From the NCBI RefSeq assembly GCF_048564905.1, contig NC_132988.1, forward strand, positions 76,130,001 through 76,194,000: DNA of 64,000 bases, in the 5' to 3' direction. The notes beneath the pieces were generated by a model. The model did no database searches and had not been told where the DNA came from. It was given only the letters and a program-made list of their open reading frames with translations. The DNA is from Vicugna pacos. Its lineage: Eukaryota > Chordata > Mammalia > Artiodactyla > Camelidae. Positions 24,301 to 35,019 of the stretch are shown here, in pieces. Positions within the stretch are counted from its first letter, which is position 1; the number at the start of each line of letters is the position of its first letter. The translations under genes and the position numbers were made by a program.

Positions 24301-27300
24301 CTTCACTGTGGTTCTCACTGACCTAAAGAATAATGATTTAAAAACTTGTGAGCGGTAAGTTAAGAACAGAAGAGATACGTTTAAGGAGAGAAGTGTTCAT
24401 GTAACAGAATGATTAAATACTTTGATTACATCTGGGCTTCTTAACCTTAATGTGCCTGCAATTTGCCTGGGGATCTTGTTTATCCACAGATTCTGATCCA
24501 GGGGCGCTGGGGGTAGAGCCTAAGACCCTGAGCATCTCACAGGCTCCTAGACGTTGCTGGTGCTGCTTGTCCACAAATTCAAATCCTTTTGGCTTAAAAC
24601 TTCCATCCACCTCTAACCAGCGATTGCTTTTAGGGGGAAGTTACTCAAGCTTTCTATATGTTACTTTCCTCATCTCTGAAACAGGTACAAACAGTAAACA
24701 GAAATATAATAGTAACTACCTAATAAAAAATGGTGGGAAAATGAGACCGTGAAGCACCTTACGCTTAGTAGGCACTCAGTAAATTTTTGCCGTCGACATA
24801 ATTCCTAATGGCCATTGCTGAGACTGAGGAGAACAGAAAATCGAATGTAGGGGGCTGAAGAAAGACCACACAAGAAAAGGGATCAAGAGGATAAAAGATG
24901 TAAGACAAGAAAATGTTTTGTAAATGTTTCTTATCCCTCTTTAAATATCATGAAGCCTAAAATAGGATTCTCCCTTTGGGTCCCGCAGTCCGTAAGTTCT
25001 TTGGAAAGTAACAGAATTAGAAGAGCATCGGTTACAGCAACCGAGCTCATGATAATATTTGTCAGAACTTGGAATGGCATCAGAACTCCAGGGAGACATA
25101 ACACGGATGAGTGTGGAGTTTTCTCTCTGAGTTTGAGATTTCCTTTGCCAAGTTGAGAGTGGAAGTTTGGCTGTGACATGGAGTTCCCAGTCTCTCATCA
25201 CCTTGTGTGGATCTGCTTAATTTTTACAGCTTTCCAGTGGTTCCCTTGAAGCCTTCCAGGCACGGTGTCTTTCAAGTGTACAGTCACCCACAGGATGGAA
25301 GCTGTGACATTAGGGGTAATTAATAAGCACCGCTGTTATCAGCACAGAGTCCAACATGGTAACCAGAGTAAACTACTTAAATAAAAATATAGTCTGAGCA
25401 ACAGAGGGAAAAAAGGTCTCTGACCAGATCAATACAAACACATGTGGAATCAGTGAGGCGCCAAAGAACATTCAGACAGTAGATATACATTTTGCCCCAG
25501 AGAAATGTTCTCCCGGGCCAGATCCTCTGCTGGGCCTCCTTCCTTCTGGCCTCCTGAGTGACAGCCTACTCTCCAGAGCTGGGCTCTTCGTCTGCAAAAG
25601 TCGACAACCTGTCTGTAATTCAGAACAGCTGTGTTCTGCCTTTCCCAAATTCCAGGCTTTGCCCTTTCACTGATTCCAATTAGATAGTTTCTGGGCTATC
25701 ACACCCATGTGGGCTGGACTGGAAGAGCGTGGAGCAAAACCCCGAGTGGCCCGAGTTAGGAATGAAGGCTCTGAGCTGATGACATACTCTCCGCTGCTAA
25801 TGCATTTGTAACCAAATCCAATGCGAGGACATCATCCACAGCTTGGCAGGTGTGCGCCTGACCGCTGCAGGTTTCATTCACCGACACGGCAGCTTGGATT
25901 TTTCTGATTTCAAGCCCATATAGCCAATCTGTCCTCCCCAGGAGAGACCCCTGGAATTCTGCCATGAGATGAAAAATACCCACACAGCTTTAGCCAAGCC
26001 TTTGCCTCCCCTCACCACTGTAACAGAGATGGAAAACAGAGATTTCATTTATTTTATTTTATTTTTTTATTGAAGTATGGTCAGACTACAATGTGTCAAT
26101 TTCTGGTGTACAGCATAATGTTTCCATCATACATATACATACCTATATTCCTTTTCATATTCTTTTTCATTATAGGTTGCTACAAGATATTGAATATAGT
26201 TCCCTGTGCTATAAAGTATAAGCTTGTTGTTTATTTATTTTATATATAGTAGTTAGTGTCTGCAGATCTCGAACTCCCAGTTTATCCTTCCATACTCTCT
26301 TCCCCTTTTGGTAGTCATAAGTTTGTTTACTATGTTCGCTATGTCTGTTTCTGTTTTGCAGACAAGTTCATCAGTGTGTTCTTTTTCCTTTTTTAAGATT
26401 CCACTTATGAGTGATATCATATGGTATTTTTCTTTCTTTTTCTGGCTTATTTCACTTAAAATGACGATCTCCAGGTCCATCCACGTTGCTGCAAATGGCA
26501 TTATTTTATTCTTTTCTATGACTGAGTAGTATTCCATTGCATAAATATACCACATCTTCTTTATCCAGTCATCTGTCGATGGGAATTTAGATTGCTTCTT
26601 TGTCTTGGCTATTGTATGTAGTGCTGCAATGAACACTGGGGTTCATGTATATTTTCAAATTAGAGTTCTCTCTGGATATATGCCCAGGAGTGGGACTGCT
26701 GTGTCACATGGTAAATCTATTTTTAGTTTTTTGAGAAATCTCCATACTGTCTTTCATAGTGGCTGCACCAAACTAAGTTCCCACCAACGGTGTAGGAGGG
26801 TTCCCTTTTCTCCACACCCTTTCCAGCATTTATCATTTATGGACTTTTGAATGGTAGCCATTCTGATTGGTGTGAGGTGATACTTCATTGCAGTTTTGAC
26901 TTGCATTTCTCTGATAATGAGTAATATGGAACATCGGAAAACAGAGATTTCAGATGAAAATGACTGAACCATTGTTGTTGACAGAGGTCCAAGGGAACCA
27001 ACAAGGATTAGAGGAATGAAGTTATTTTTGCATGGAATGGTGCAAAGGCTGGGAATAGCAAAGACACAGAAGTAGGAGGCAAAGAGGATAAACACTTTGA
27101 ATGAAGTGTCCTATATAAAGAAGAAATCCACAAATGAGTTCAAAATAAGACACCCTCAATTCATTTGCTGAGGTTTTCAATTCCAATCTTTAGTCATGAA
27201 GATGAACTCAGAAAATCCTACACTTGATATGCTGAGTTAACTAAGCAAAAAAAGAACCTAAATGGATGTCAGCATCATGTTTCACCATCTTTGAAAAGAC

Positions 27301-30017
27301 AAACTGGGGAAGGAAATAACACAGGTTTGCATTTGTCATCTTTAGGTTTCTTAAGCTATGTAAAGAGAGTCCTGAGAAGTGTGAACTGAACTCAAAAACA
27401 CACAAAACATTAGACTAGCTAATGACTGCGTGGAGCTTTTGTGCATGACATAACTATTCTGGGTCACGGCAGCTTGATCAGAGGATTCCACAGTGGAAAA
27501 AAAGGGGGGGAAGCTCCCTAGAAAATTGAGAGGTTCCTGATAAGACCCACCAGTCCAGAATCAAGGGCTTGTGCCTGGATTCCAGGGAGCCCACCAGAGA
27601 GACTGCTCATAGTTCCTGAATCTATGATTTGTGAGTTAGAGCTTAAAAAAAAAAAAAAAAGGACAGGAATTTTCCTAGGAAACACCCATGAATATTTTCC
27701 ATATCTACGCCAGGTCATTTGTTCAGACACTTTTATTTTTGTTGATGGGAATTATTTCCACAGAAACAGGTAAAATGGAGGGTATGCTATTTTTTTTTAT
27801 AGGTATTGCGTCCATTTGGCAAGTATTTATTCAGTGCATAGAGAGTCTGCGTTGCTCTAGGCACTGAGGACTGGTAACGCACAGCAGGATTTATGGATCA
27901 AGTCCTCATCTGCTTAAATAGATCTACTTTTTTACGAAAATTAAATAGTATAGGAATGAGTAAAATTTTAATAGTAACAGAATAATGTCAGAAAAATCTA
28001 TGGTTTAAAAATATCCTTTGGGGCATTATTGCATGCTGCTTGGATGATTGAATCTTAAGAATAAATCAGTAGAAGAAAAGTGGCTGCAAACGTTCTCTTC
28101 AGATATTACCAGCACTGGTGTATGTCATCAGACAGTGGCAACTGGCCGCTCTTGCACTCTGGAGATTGCAGGTTGTGTTAGTTACACAGGTGGTGTTGAT
28201 GCCACGGGGCACTCGATACGCAAAATAGAACAACATAGACTTCCTATCCTTCAGGGGAGAGAATACCTTGCTTTGCAAAGCTAATTGATTAAAAGTTAAC
28301 TATTCTTTTTAACATACACTTAAAGTCTCTAGGAAGAGAGAGTAAATAAAGGAGCTGGCCATCATCAAGGCAAATGTTTAACTAACTTATGCCTGTTAGC
28401 AATCATGTTGAAGTCTAAGGTATGAATAATTTTTTTGTTCACTAGAAGGGAAAGATGGGATGAGATAAGTCAGATTTGACCTTTCTCTGCCAAAAAGACT
28501 ATTATTATTATTATTATTATTATTATTGTTTTACAGTATGCTCTCTTTGTAGATTATTTGCTTCTCCCTTGGCTCGTATGTACTCTTAACCTTTTAACTG
28601 GTTCCAGTTTCCCATTTTGGGTGTTTTAGGTGTATAAAATTGAAATACCAGTTCACTGGGGGCAGAGGTGCCTCTGAAACATGGCTCGAAGTCGTGAAAT
28701 TAAATAAGCCAGAGTTTTGGCCTAAATCCCACTCCTGAATTGACATGTGATCTCTGGCCAGGTACCAAATTCCTGCTTCTACATTCTTTTGAAACAAAAC
28801 TGTTTTCATCTGCCTCACAGAGACAGTGGGAGAACTAATGTTGAAAAGTGTGGCATCTCTCAGGAAGAGGTTCTTACCCCTCTGGCAATACCGAAACATT
28901 CTGGGCTTAGAAAAGTGACCGGTCTTCCATGCTGAGCAGAGCCGGATGATGCTCTAAATAAAACCACATGTCTCCCATGGATGTTAATGGTCCCATTTGG
29001 CATTTCTCGGGAACAGATTTTACCCAGGCTTCTTTGGTCAAACTTCTGACATTCATGGGATAACCTCAGGCCCCCCCAGATTATTCCCAGAGGATATGCC
29101 CCAGGCTTACAAGACTGCGCGTCAGCCTTTGTCTGAACCCATGGAGCAACAGTGACCCCCAGTGGCCAATGGAGTCTTCTTAACCCCAAGTTTGTGCTCC
29201 TGAGACTTGAATACTGTAATTACATGTTACAATAATCACCATCAATTCATCCTGTTGCTAGACATTACATAAATCAATACTTCTTGACACGCTTGGTGTT
29301 TCTTTTTTAAACAAGGTATAAATATCACTATGGCAGTGGCAAAAATATCTATGTTAAATAGGCGCTTGTTAAGGGTTCTTTACGATTAGCATAGGATCAA
29401 GAACAAATTGTTTCTGCTGCAATCTTGTTATTGAAAACATCCTAGGATGTATTAATCCCCTGTTTGGACTTTAAGTCACTTTTAATTAAATGATTCTTGC
29501 TTAGAAAACTGGATTTAAATCCTCACTCTATGTGTCTACCTGACTTTAGATATGTCGTTTAAGCATTTTGAGTCTGTTTCTCTGCCTGTAAAATGTAAGA
29601 AATGGTAGTTTTGTTATAAGGATTAGAAAGACTACATATAACACGCCTGGCACATAGCAGACACTTAGTAAATGACAACTCTTTTGGTGATAGTGATATG
29701 GAGATTGGGCTGAATGTGTAACGTGCCAGGGCTTAAGTTGTTGAAATAAAGTTCATGATATGTACATTTTAGTGATGAGGGGATACAATTCTACCTAATG
29801 TATGTTCTCCCTTTTCTTTTCCTAGTCTTTGAAGCCATCAAATCATGCTACGATCCAGAGTATAGTGAGAGCAGTGGGGGTCGTCCCTGGAATTCCTGAG
29901 CCCTGTTGTGTGCCGGAAAAGATGTCCTCGCTCAGCATCTTATTCTTTGATGAAAATAAGAATGTGGTACTTAAAGTATATCCAAACATGACAGTAGAGT
30001 CTTGTGCTTGCAGATAA
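5945..30017 (+). CDS. BMP3: BMP3 (bone morphogenetic protein 3), three coding exons
   Basis: Joining 5945-6269, 21620-22530 and 29826-30017 gives an open frame of 475 residues plus stop, against 472 in human BMP3 as I recall it. Order: signal peptide about residues 1-22, then a propeptide, a basic furin-type site RRKKR at 288-292, a lysine-rich linker, a second basic site ARRK ending at 365, and a 110-residue mature domain (366-475). The mature domain holds the seven cystine-knot cysteines at 373, 402, 406, 439, 440, 472 and 474. N-glycosylation sequons lie at N120, N144, N178, N223 and N466. The protein is a secreted TGF-beta superfamily ligand, known as an abundant bone BMP that antagonises osteogenic BMP signalling through activin type II receptors. 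The mature part is essentially identical to my memory of the human sequence; the propeptide is less conserved. The copy looks functional. Confidence 0.97.
10049..10118. repeat. AT-rich palindromic microsatellite
   Basis: Almost pure A/T sequence with repeated ATATATAT and TATATTTTATATATTAT units, in parts self-complementary. It could extrude as a hairpin or cruciform. It lies in intron 1 of BMP3. Confidence 0.8.
10800..11065. mobile_element. Tigger-type (TcMar) DNA transposon relic
   Basis: The ends are inverted repeats: CCGTTGGCCCTCAATATCC at the left and the complement of GGATACCAAAGGGCGACTG at the right. The inside carries 'tttatataagggactt' and 'ggccatatgcaaatactat', which I associate with short non-autonomous Tigger-group elements. 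A TA lies before the left end; the matching base after the right end has changed. It has no coding capacity. Confidence 0.7.
12870..13085 (+). mobile_element. MER5A-like hAT-Charlie element
   Basis: Recognised from 'agcatcagcatcacctggga', 'acttgctagaaattctcc' and 'catcagggtgatgctgatgc', the typical body of the non-autonomous hAT-Charlie family MER5A. Internal DNA-transposon relic without coding capacity. Confidence 0.75.
15237..15251 (-). promoter_or_regulatory. CTCF-like motif in BMP3 intron 1
   Basis: On the minus strand the sequence is CCAATAGGTGGCGCT. Against the vertebrate CTCF core (CCACCAGGGGGCGCT with its usual degeneracies) I count one clear mismatch, at the fourth base. This is a motif match only; occupancy is unknown. 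Confidence 0.55.
16155..16282 (+). mobile_element. L1 3' UTR fragment, A-rich tail
   Basis: It carries diverged L1 3'-end words ('gtataactgaaaaattgc', 'ctacactggaatttgacaca', 'ttgtaaaatgactataactc') followed by an A-rich tail. The flanks share TGAAAAGT at 16145-16152 and 16283-16290, extended imperfectly, which is likely a target-site duplication. Confidence 0.6.
17590..18625 (+). mobile_element. hAT-type DNA transposon split by an LTR
   Basis: The left part (about 17590-17705) reads 'gagccacagatgtgacccac' and 'taaccacattaaaaaatat'. The right part (about 18430-18625) reads 'taacccagtgtatctaaat', 'ttacacttacagcacatctc' and 'atattggacat'. Together they match the two halves of one hAT-Charlie-group element; related copies lie at 40900-41060 and 62765-63055. 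An LTR sits between the halves. Confidence 0.65.
17705..18430 (+). mobile_element. Solo LTR fossil nested in a hAT element
   Basis: About 725 bp with features I associate with an endogenous retrovirus-type LTR: 'gtataaaaggctatataact' as a possible TATA region, a GC-richer middle, and a terminal segment 'ggatgaaggccaaatatata' then 'cacattatcaca'. No gag, pol or env remnant adjoins it, so I read it as a solo LTR. It is younger than the DNA transposon it interrupts. The family was not assigned. Confidence 0.55.
18630..18840 (-). repeat. MIR SINE
   Basis: Clear reverse-complement MIR core: 'ctcattttacagatgagcaa', 'actgagacttaaagag' and 'taatttgcctgaggaca'. It follows 'acattcattgagatttttct' and 'aattaattctcacaacga', typical of the MIR flank. 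Confidence 0.75.
19960..20175 (-). repeat. MIR SINE, diverged
   Basis: The order 'cacacatctcatttaattct', 'cccaaagttacatagttaat' and 'aagtgaccgagtcagtcttt' fits a degraded reverse-complement MIR. Edges are uncertain. Confidence 0.5.
20385..21588 (-). mobile_element. Old L1 fragment (3' part) abutting BMP3 exon 2
   Basis: About 1.2 kb of L1 in reverse orientation. Signature words include 'ggataatattccattatatg', 'ggcacctcattgtggttttg', 'tgatgcacaaaatttataat' and 'gtatatgatgtgaagcaggg', all known from the antisense of L1 ORF2 and the 3' region. A minus-strand frame at 20941-21159 gives an ORF2-like peptide. It is diverged, hence old. Its left (3') end lies near 20385 and its right edge lies about 30 bp from the BMP3 exon 2 acceptor. 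Confidence 0.75.
21589..21619 (+). promoter_or_regulatory. BMP3: BMP3 exon 2 splice acceptor region
   Basis: A long T-run (21597-21610) leads into CCTTCCTAG ending at 21619. A branch-point-like CTTAC with its A at 21593 lies 26 bases from the cut. The branch-point candidate sits at the very junction with the L1 fragment. Confidence 0.6.
21620..22530 (+). CDS. BMP3: BMP3 coding exon 2
   Basis: A 911-bp exon from the CCTAG acceptor to an AAG|GTAGTC donor. It completes codon 109 and runs to K412. It encodes most of the propeptide, both basic cleavage sites and the first three cystine-knot cysteines (NCARRY, YCSGAC). The reading frame stays open past the donor, but conservation with human ends exactly at FPMPK, and exon 3 resumes with SLKPSNHA, so the donor is secure. 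The first few residues (GILETTELH) differ strongly from human ETLERKGLY although the length is the same. Confidence 0.97.
24425..24600 (+). mobile_element. MER5-type hAT-Charlie element
   Basis: It reads 'gcttcttaaccttaatgtgc', 'cctggggatcttgtttatc', 'agattctgatccaggggcg' and 'cacaggctcctagacgttgc', then 'tgctggtgctgcttgtccac'. This follows the MER5 body plan for a non-autonomous hAT relic. Confidence 0.6.
24620..24790 (+). repeat. MIR SINE
   Basis: Plus-strand MIR with 'actttcctcatctctgaaac' and a 3' part 'gtaggcactcagtaaatttt'. Diverged. Confidence 0.65.
26031..26952 (-). mobile_element. 5'-truncated L1 insertion with perfect 17-bp target duplication
   Basis: The insertion (26048-26935, minus orientation) is bounded by identical 17-bp repeats GGAAAACAGAGATTTCA at 26031-26047 and 26936-26952. 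The T-rich left end is the reverse-complement tail. The minus-strand frame 26253-26636 gives the C-terminal end of L1 ORF2: [20 protein letters not shown], followed by [15 protein letters not shown]. This agrees with mammalian ORF2p and is followed by the artiodactyl-type 3' UTR. It is truncated to about 0.9 kb and cannot move by itself. The intact duplication and readable ORF2 end suggest it is younger than the other L1 debris here. Confidence 0.9.
28498..28528. repeat. (ATT)n microsatellite
   Basis: About ten uninterrupted ATT units in BMP3 intron 2, likely polymorphic. Confidence 0.95.
29510..29685 (+). repeat. MIR SINE
   Basis: Plus-strand MIR: 'ggatttaaatcctcactcta', 'gtttctctgcctgtaaaatg', 'ttataaggattagaaagac' and 'ctggcacatagcagacactt'. 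It lies about 150 bp before BMP3 exon 3. Confidence 0.75.
29826..30017 (+). CDS. BMP3: BMP3 coding exon 3 (terminal coding part)
   Basis: It begins after TTTTCCTAG in phase 0 with [18 protein letters not shown] and ends at the TAA at 30015-30017 after VESCACR. It encodes residues 413-475: the C-terminal half of the TGF-beta domain, with the CC pair in PEPCCVPEK, the finger [14 protein letters not shown] and the final CAC. Residue for residue it agrees with the human protein as I remember it. Confidence 0.97.
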
Positions 30018-32750
30018 CCTGGCAAAGAACTCATGTGAATGCTTAATTCAATCATTAGTTTATTTTTATGGACTTTTTTTTTTGCACTGCCAATGCATTT
30101 CATGTCAAAAAAAATTTTAATAGTCAGAAGAGAATGAGCAAAAAATATTCTGATCATTTCCACCAAGGAGAACTGGACTGTATTTGTTTCTGAATGTAGC
30201 TAAAAGGAAGATTTTAGTAAATATGGACATCTGTTTCTCTTTTTTTTTAATCACACAAGAAAAATAATCACTCAAACTGTTGTTAGAACTGTTGGAGAAC
30301 ACACTGATTTATTTTTGTAATGGGCTTTGAAAATAGATTGGAAAAAAAGACCAATAGCTTATCATTTATCTCTGCTTATAGAGAATAGAATAATTTCATA
30401 TTTTAAAGTAGGCTTATTGCCTTAGATTCCTGAGCAGCTCAGCAAGTGCTAAATAATCCAATCCACTTTGATGTTTATCTTCAAATGTGTTGAGACTCTT
30501 GTTTGCCTGTGTTTTTCTCTGTGGATCGTGGTGGGAAGCGCTGAGTGGAGAGTGTGTGCTGAGTGTTGGTATATACACATGGGAGACGTCGCAGGGGCCT
30601 GTGCCCTCTGTAGGAAGGCTTGCTTAACATGGTTTTTTATTCAATCTGCACAGGATTCTTTGTTTGTTTTTTTTTTTCATTTCATGTTCTGGCAAGCACC
30701 ATTCAATTATGAGAACTTAACCAAAAAGGCTAGAGTGATCCAAGCGCATATGCAGAGAGTTACCACTTGGCCCAGCCATTTATTGGGAAATACCAAGGTT
30801 TTCATTTCATGGCCTCCCAGGAAAGGGAAGCAGCAACCCAACTTTCGAAAACCCAGATGTGCTTCCTCTTCTGTGCCTCTATTCCACAACTACTTTCATT
30901 TGTTCTTTTAAACTGAACTCAAAAATTCAATTAAACTTTTAATTTTCTTAATGTGCCTTTACTTGCTATAAAGTAATCATCAGATTCCAAGGCTCAGAAA
31001 TGGATGGATGATTAGAGATTAATCACAATCACTTGTTCAGTATCACAAGTCCAGGCACTTTTTCACACGGATCAAGGCTTTTGGCTCAGCCATGAAATCT
31101 ACACTTCAGCAAAGCTCACTGAAATTACCCACCAAGAAAGAGATTAAAACATAGATACTTCTTTGGTTTTTTTTCCCATTTCCATTTGTCATAAATATCT
31201 CCTCTTACACTGCTGCCCTTGAAAAATTGTTCCAAAAATCTTTCGCTCATTGTATTTGTGTGTGTGACCGAGACTTTTTCAGCCCCTGGGTTGCTGGTGT
31301 TCTGTCTACAGTTCATCCTTTTCTCAGCTCAGTCTGGCCAGACTACAGACAACTGAGCCGTTGCAGAGGCCGCGAAGTAGCAGAAGACACGGGGCTTTGT
31401 TCTGTTTCTGCCTTTAGTGATCAGTGGTGGGTTGTCATTTAAGAAATACTAATTGAGCATCTATTTTGTAAAAGACACATGTTAATTGTGTGTTTTTAGT
31501 GTCCTCACGGGTAAAATGAAGAGGCTGACTCGTTGACCTGGAAGAAAGGTCCTTCTGCCACCCAAAGTTTGGGTTTAGCATACTGGCTAGGTCACACACC
31601 TCTTCTTGGACAGACGATAGCAGTAGGGTAAGAACACTGTAAGCATCGCTGTCCATAAACCAAAGGTGAAACCATCCTACTCGTCAGTGTTTCTGAGTGA
31701 GTGTGGCACTCTCTGTGGTTTAAGTAGTAGCACTAGCTTATTGGAAACTCATTAAAAGAAGATCATGCAAAAAAAGTTCTTTAACACTTTGGGTCAAAGT
31801 GTGTGTTGACTCCATGAATGAGACACACCTATTCTAAGTAATGAATTAAGTTCTGGTGCCTGAGTTACTATGGTTTCTTATAGTTCATTTTTTGTTGTTG
31901 TTGTTCTGGTAGCATAAAGTTAAAGATTCAAAATGAGATAAGGGGTGAAATTATTTTTAATATATTTTATCAAAAATCTGAAAGCAAAATTATGTCATAG
32001 AAGTGAGCCAGTGTATGGCTGCCCTATCCTGGTCATAGCACCTTTCAGTGAAGAAAACTTTTTTTCCATTTGGTAAATTGCGTGAAATTCTTTATTTAGT
32101 TTTTTTTAGAGAGATATCAGCCAAAACCTCTAGTACTTCCCAGTATTTCTTCTCAGCCTTCTTCTATCCAGATGTCTGTTTGTTACCTTTCTTAATTTGA
32201 ATTGATGCCTGCTTGTTACAGATTAATTCCTACAGCAGCCAAAAAAACAAACAAAAAAAAACTTTGAATAATAAAAATTTCCAATTTTTTAACTAGTTAA
32301 GATTTCATCTTCAGTAGCAATTGATATGACAAAATTCTAACACAGTGAAAGAGCTTAGATAGTCTCTTAGCCATCCGAATACTTTTTGACCAGTAGTTAC
32401 TTGTCAGTGACCTTGTAACCATCATTTTGCTACTTCATTGGGTACATATTAAGGTATAAAGTTCAGTCCCAAAAAATAAAGGAAGATTATTTTTCAGTAT
32501 TAAGGGTTGAAGTAAATGAGGTAATATTTTAATTAATAAAAATGTACATGAAACAGTTGGAAAATTGAGTGACTATTTTGCAGTTTGTTGGGTACTAGTG
32601 TCTATAATTACTACGTAAACTTTTTATAAATCTCCTAATATTAAAGCAGCATTAGTGAGAAAAGACATTATATTTATAATGCTACTTCTTAAGTCATGCC
32701 TCTTTCTCTTCCCCTTTTCCAACCACCTTCCCACCCCCATTCCTACATGT

Positions 32751-32808
32751 TACACACACATACTCTCTCTCTCACACACACACACACACACTCACATACA
32801 CACACAGA
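32751..32808. repeat. CA/CT repeat within the BMP3 3' UTR
   Basis: Mixed (CA)n and (CT)n run, interrupted. In RNA, CA repeats are known binding sites for hnRNP L; whether that happens here is unknown. Confidence 0.85.
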
Positions 32809-33780
32809 ATTAAGTCACTTAGAAAATGGATTTTTTTTCAGTAACTCTTGAATTCAAATTCAGGGGCTGCTGATGTCAATATAGTATTTTCAAAGTATTT
32901 TGTTGGAACTTGTATAAATAATATACAATTTATAGGATTTGAGGTTGTAAAATTTCAACTAGAAAAGCGGACTCCCCAGATCTCAGGACGACAATATCCC
33001 AGATCACATTTTACACTCACCTAGCTATGTACTAACTGATGGTCATTTATTCATTAATGTAAGATTTTTTACCTTAATACTTCTCAAAAACCTTTTTGCC
33101 CATTTATTATTTTCATAGACAATCATATGTGTATAATATTATAGAATATTAGAATAATTTCTATATAATTACATTATTCAGTTTAGTCTTTCTCCATGCT
33201 AACACATAAGTAATGTCTGGATATTGACTTGGTTGAATCAAGGTTAGGTTAGAAAATAGCTTTGCACACTTGATGTGTTAAGATGAAATATGAGATTAAA
33301 CAAGGTGTCGTGGGTAAGTCTGACTTCTCTGTGTATCATTTTTCCCTTGAGAGTTGTATTTTAATGTAGTCTGTAGGTGCTTAAATGATCCCCTTTTCCT
33401 AAAAAAACCAAGCCTTCCCTTCAGCTTTCCACCTTCATTTCTGTAAATGTTTTAGTTGAGAACTGAATGCTTGTACAGTCAATGGCAATTTAAAAAATAT
33501 ATATTATATATGTATATGGAAAAACTTTAAAGATGCTTTTAATTTATTTAATGACTGTTGCCTTCCTATAATGGTAATAATTTTCATCCTTAGATGATGA
33601 GAAAAAATTCTTTTTACTATAGTTATTACATGCAAAATGACATTTGGTTCTTTAGTCCAGTTACTAAAGGGGCGTATTGCAGTGAAACTGTGAAAGACGC
33701 TTCACTACTGACGTGTAAGCTTTGCTGGCTTTGTATCACTTTCCTCCAGTAATGGAGAGCTTTTCACTATACAGTATGGA

Positions 33781-33786
33781 AATAAA
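33781..33786 (+). promoter_or_regulatory. BMP3: BMP3 polyadenylation signal (AATAAA)
   Basis: AATAAA followed by GTTGCTTAATTG and a pyrimidine-rich stretch. It ends the repeat-poor block downstream of the BMP3 stop codon and gives a terminal exon of about 4 kb. A second AATAAA lies at 33892-33897 and could be used instead. Confidence 0.6.
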
Positions 33787-34319
33787 GTTGCTTAATTGAA
33801 CACCTCCCCTATTCTCTTCTACTTCTCATTGGGAAAGACTGCATTTTCAAAACTTGAAAAAGTTGAAGTACTGCTGCATTTGAAAAAAGATAATAAAGCT
33901 TAGGCACAGAGTGGAACGTTTTCACATGGTATCATGAATGAAGCATCATAACCTACCGACAACATAGCATGAAAGATAATTAACATCGTGGAACAATATT
34001 GAAATATACCCATAAGGGAAAAAGTCCTGTCTCCCAAACTTGAGAAACTCAACTTGAATTATTTCATATTTTCTTACTCTCTCTCTCTCTTTTAGCATTT
34101 CATGTTAAAACTCCACATCTCCTACTTGGAGATATTTTTTCTAGATGCTTGTATCACTATTTTGGCAATCATTTCATTTCATCTGTCTTTGTTACCATGT
34201 CCTGTCCATATCAATCATATTGCCAAGCGCCTGAAGCAGACTAAGGACTTTGTTACTATCAATTATTATTTTATCTAATCCAGTCTTCCCATTTGCCAAA
34301 TAAGGAAATGTAGACATGC

Positions 34320-34690
34320 TATGGTTTACACCTATTCAGACACCACTCATAATGCCGTCCCCTGAAAATTGGCCCCCACCAGCAGAGATGGGTTCCTGAC
34401 ACTAACAGAGATAGGCCTCTGGCAGTTTAGCAAGAGAATGAATCTGGCACAGATAGAACACTGAGACTTGCAGACTAAGGAGAAGCTGCCTTGTTCCCAA
34501 AGGTGTTCCAGTTTCCGCTCCTGTCTCTGCTAAACTGTGCTTCCTGTCCTTGGATTACATGCACTATCCCTGTGAACTCAATAATGAGCTCACTTGTGCT
34601 TGAGCAAGTTTGAGTCCATGTCTGTAAATTGCAACCAAAAGAATCTTGACTGTGATATACTGAACTGTTGAGTATGCCCAGAGCCACATG
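34320..34690 (+). mobile_element. Probable old LTR remnant (MaLR/ERVL-like)
   Basis: The segment resembles a mammalian LTR of the MaLR kind: 'atgccgtcccctgaaaattg' near the start and 'gtaaattgcaaccaaaagaa' plus 'tcttgactgtgatata' near the end. There is no internal retroviral sequence. It is ancient and diverged; family assignment is weak. Confidence 0.4.
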
Positions 34691-35019
34691 ACGAACTATT
34701 GGAAAAACTGGTGCTGGAATCCTTCATAACGTCATGGAGAGAACATGGTCCCTGCGGTCAAAAAGACCTGCATTAAGATCTTGGTACCGCCAGTTACTGC
34801 TGGGGCGATATGTGTCCTTGAGGAATAATAACTGGGTCACCATATGATAAGGGTGGTCAGTTCTTTTGTAATTCACTGACTCAGTTCTTATGCCAGAGGA
34901 ATTGCCTTGAAATACCTCTTAGGATAAGACTTTATAGCTATTAGAAGTTAAGAGGTGGACATTAGGGTTAAGAATAAGAACCTTGAATACAAATCCATAT
35001 CATCCTATAAATCATTTAG

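Larger units (their letters stand above)
22531..29825 (+). other. BMP3: BMP3 intron 2
   Basis: A 7.3-kb intron from GTAGTC to a CTTTTCCTAG acceptor. 22531-24420, 24800-26030 and 26953-28490 look like mostly unique sequence with poly(T) or poly(A) runs (about 23440-23460 and 27643-27660) and no recognised exon. Clear repeats are listed separately. Confidence 0.9.
30018..33805 (+). other. BMP3: BMP3 3' UTR (inferred)
   Basis: The AU-rich region after the stop contains many ATTTA words, poly(T) runs, a CT/CA repeat and a short GTT run near 31892, but no recognisable transposon apart from a possible MIR scrap near 31440-31560. The repeat-poor nature over 3.8 kb fits a constrained long 3' UTR. 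The end is inferred from the AATAAA at 33781. Frames such as 30468-30911 are chance openings in this UTR. Confidence 0.7.

Noticed and set aside
29150-29168. CTCF-like word CCCCCAGTGGCCA in BMP3 intron 2
   Set aside because: The 3' half lacks the GGCGC part of the motif; too weak to list.
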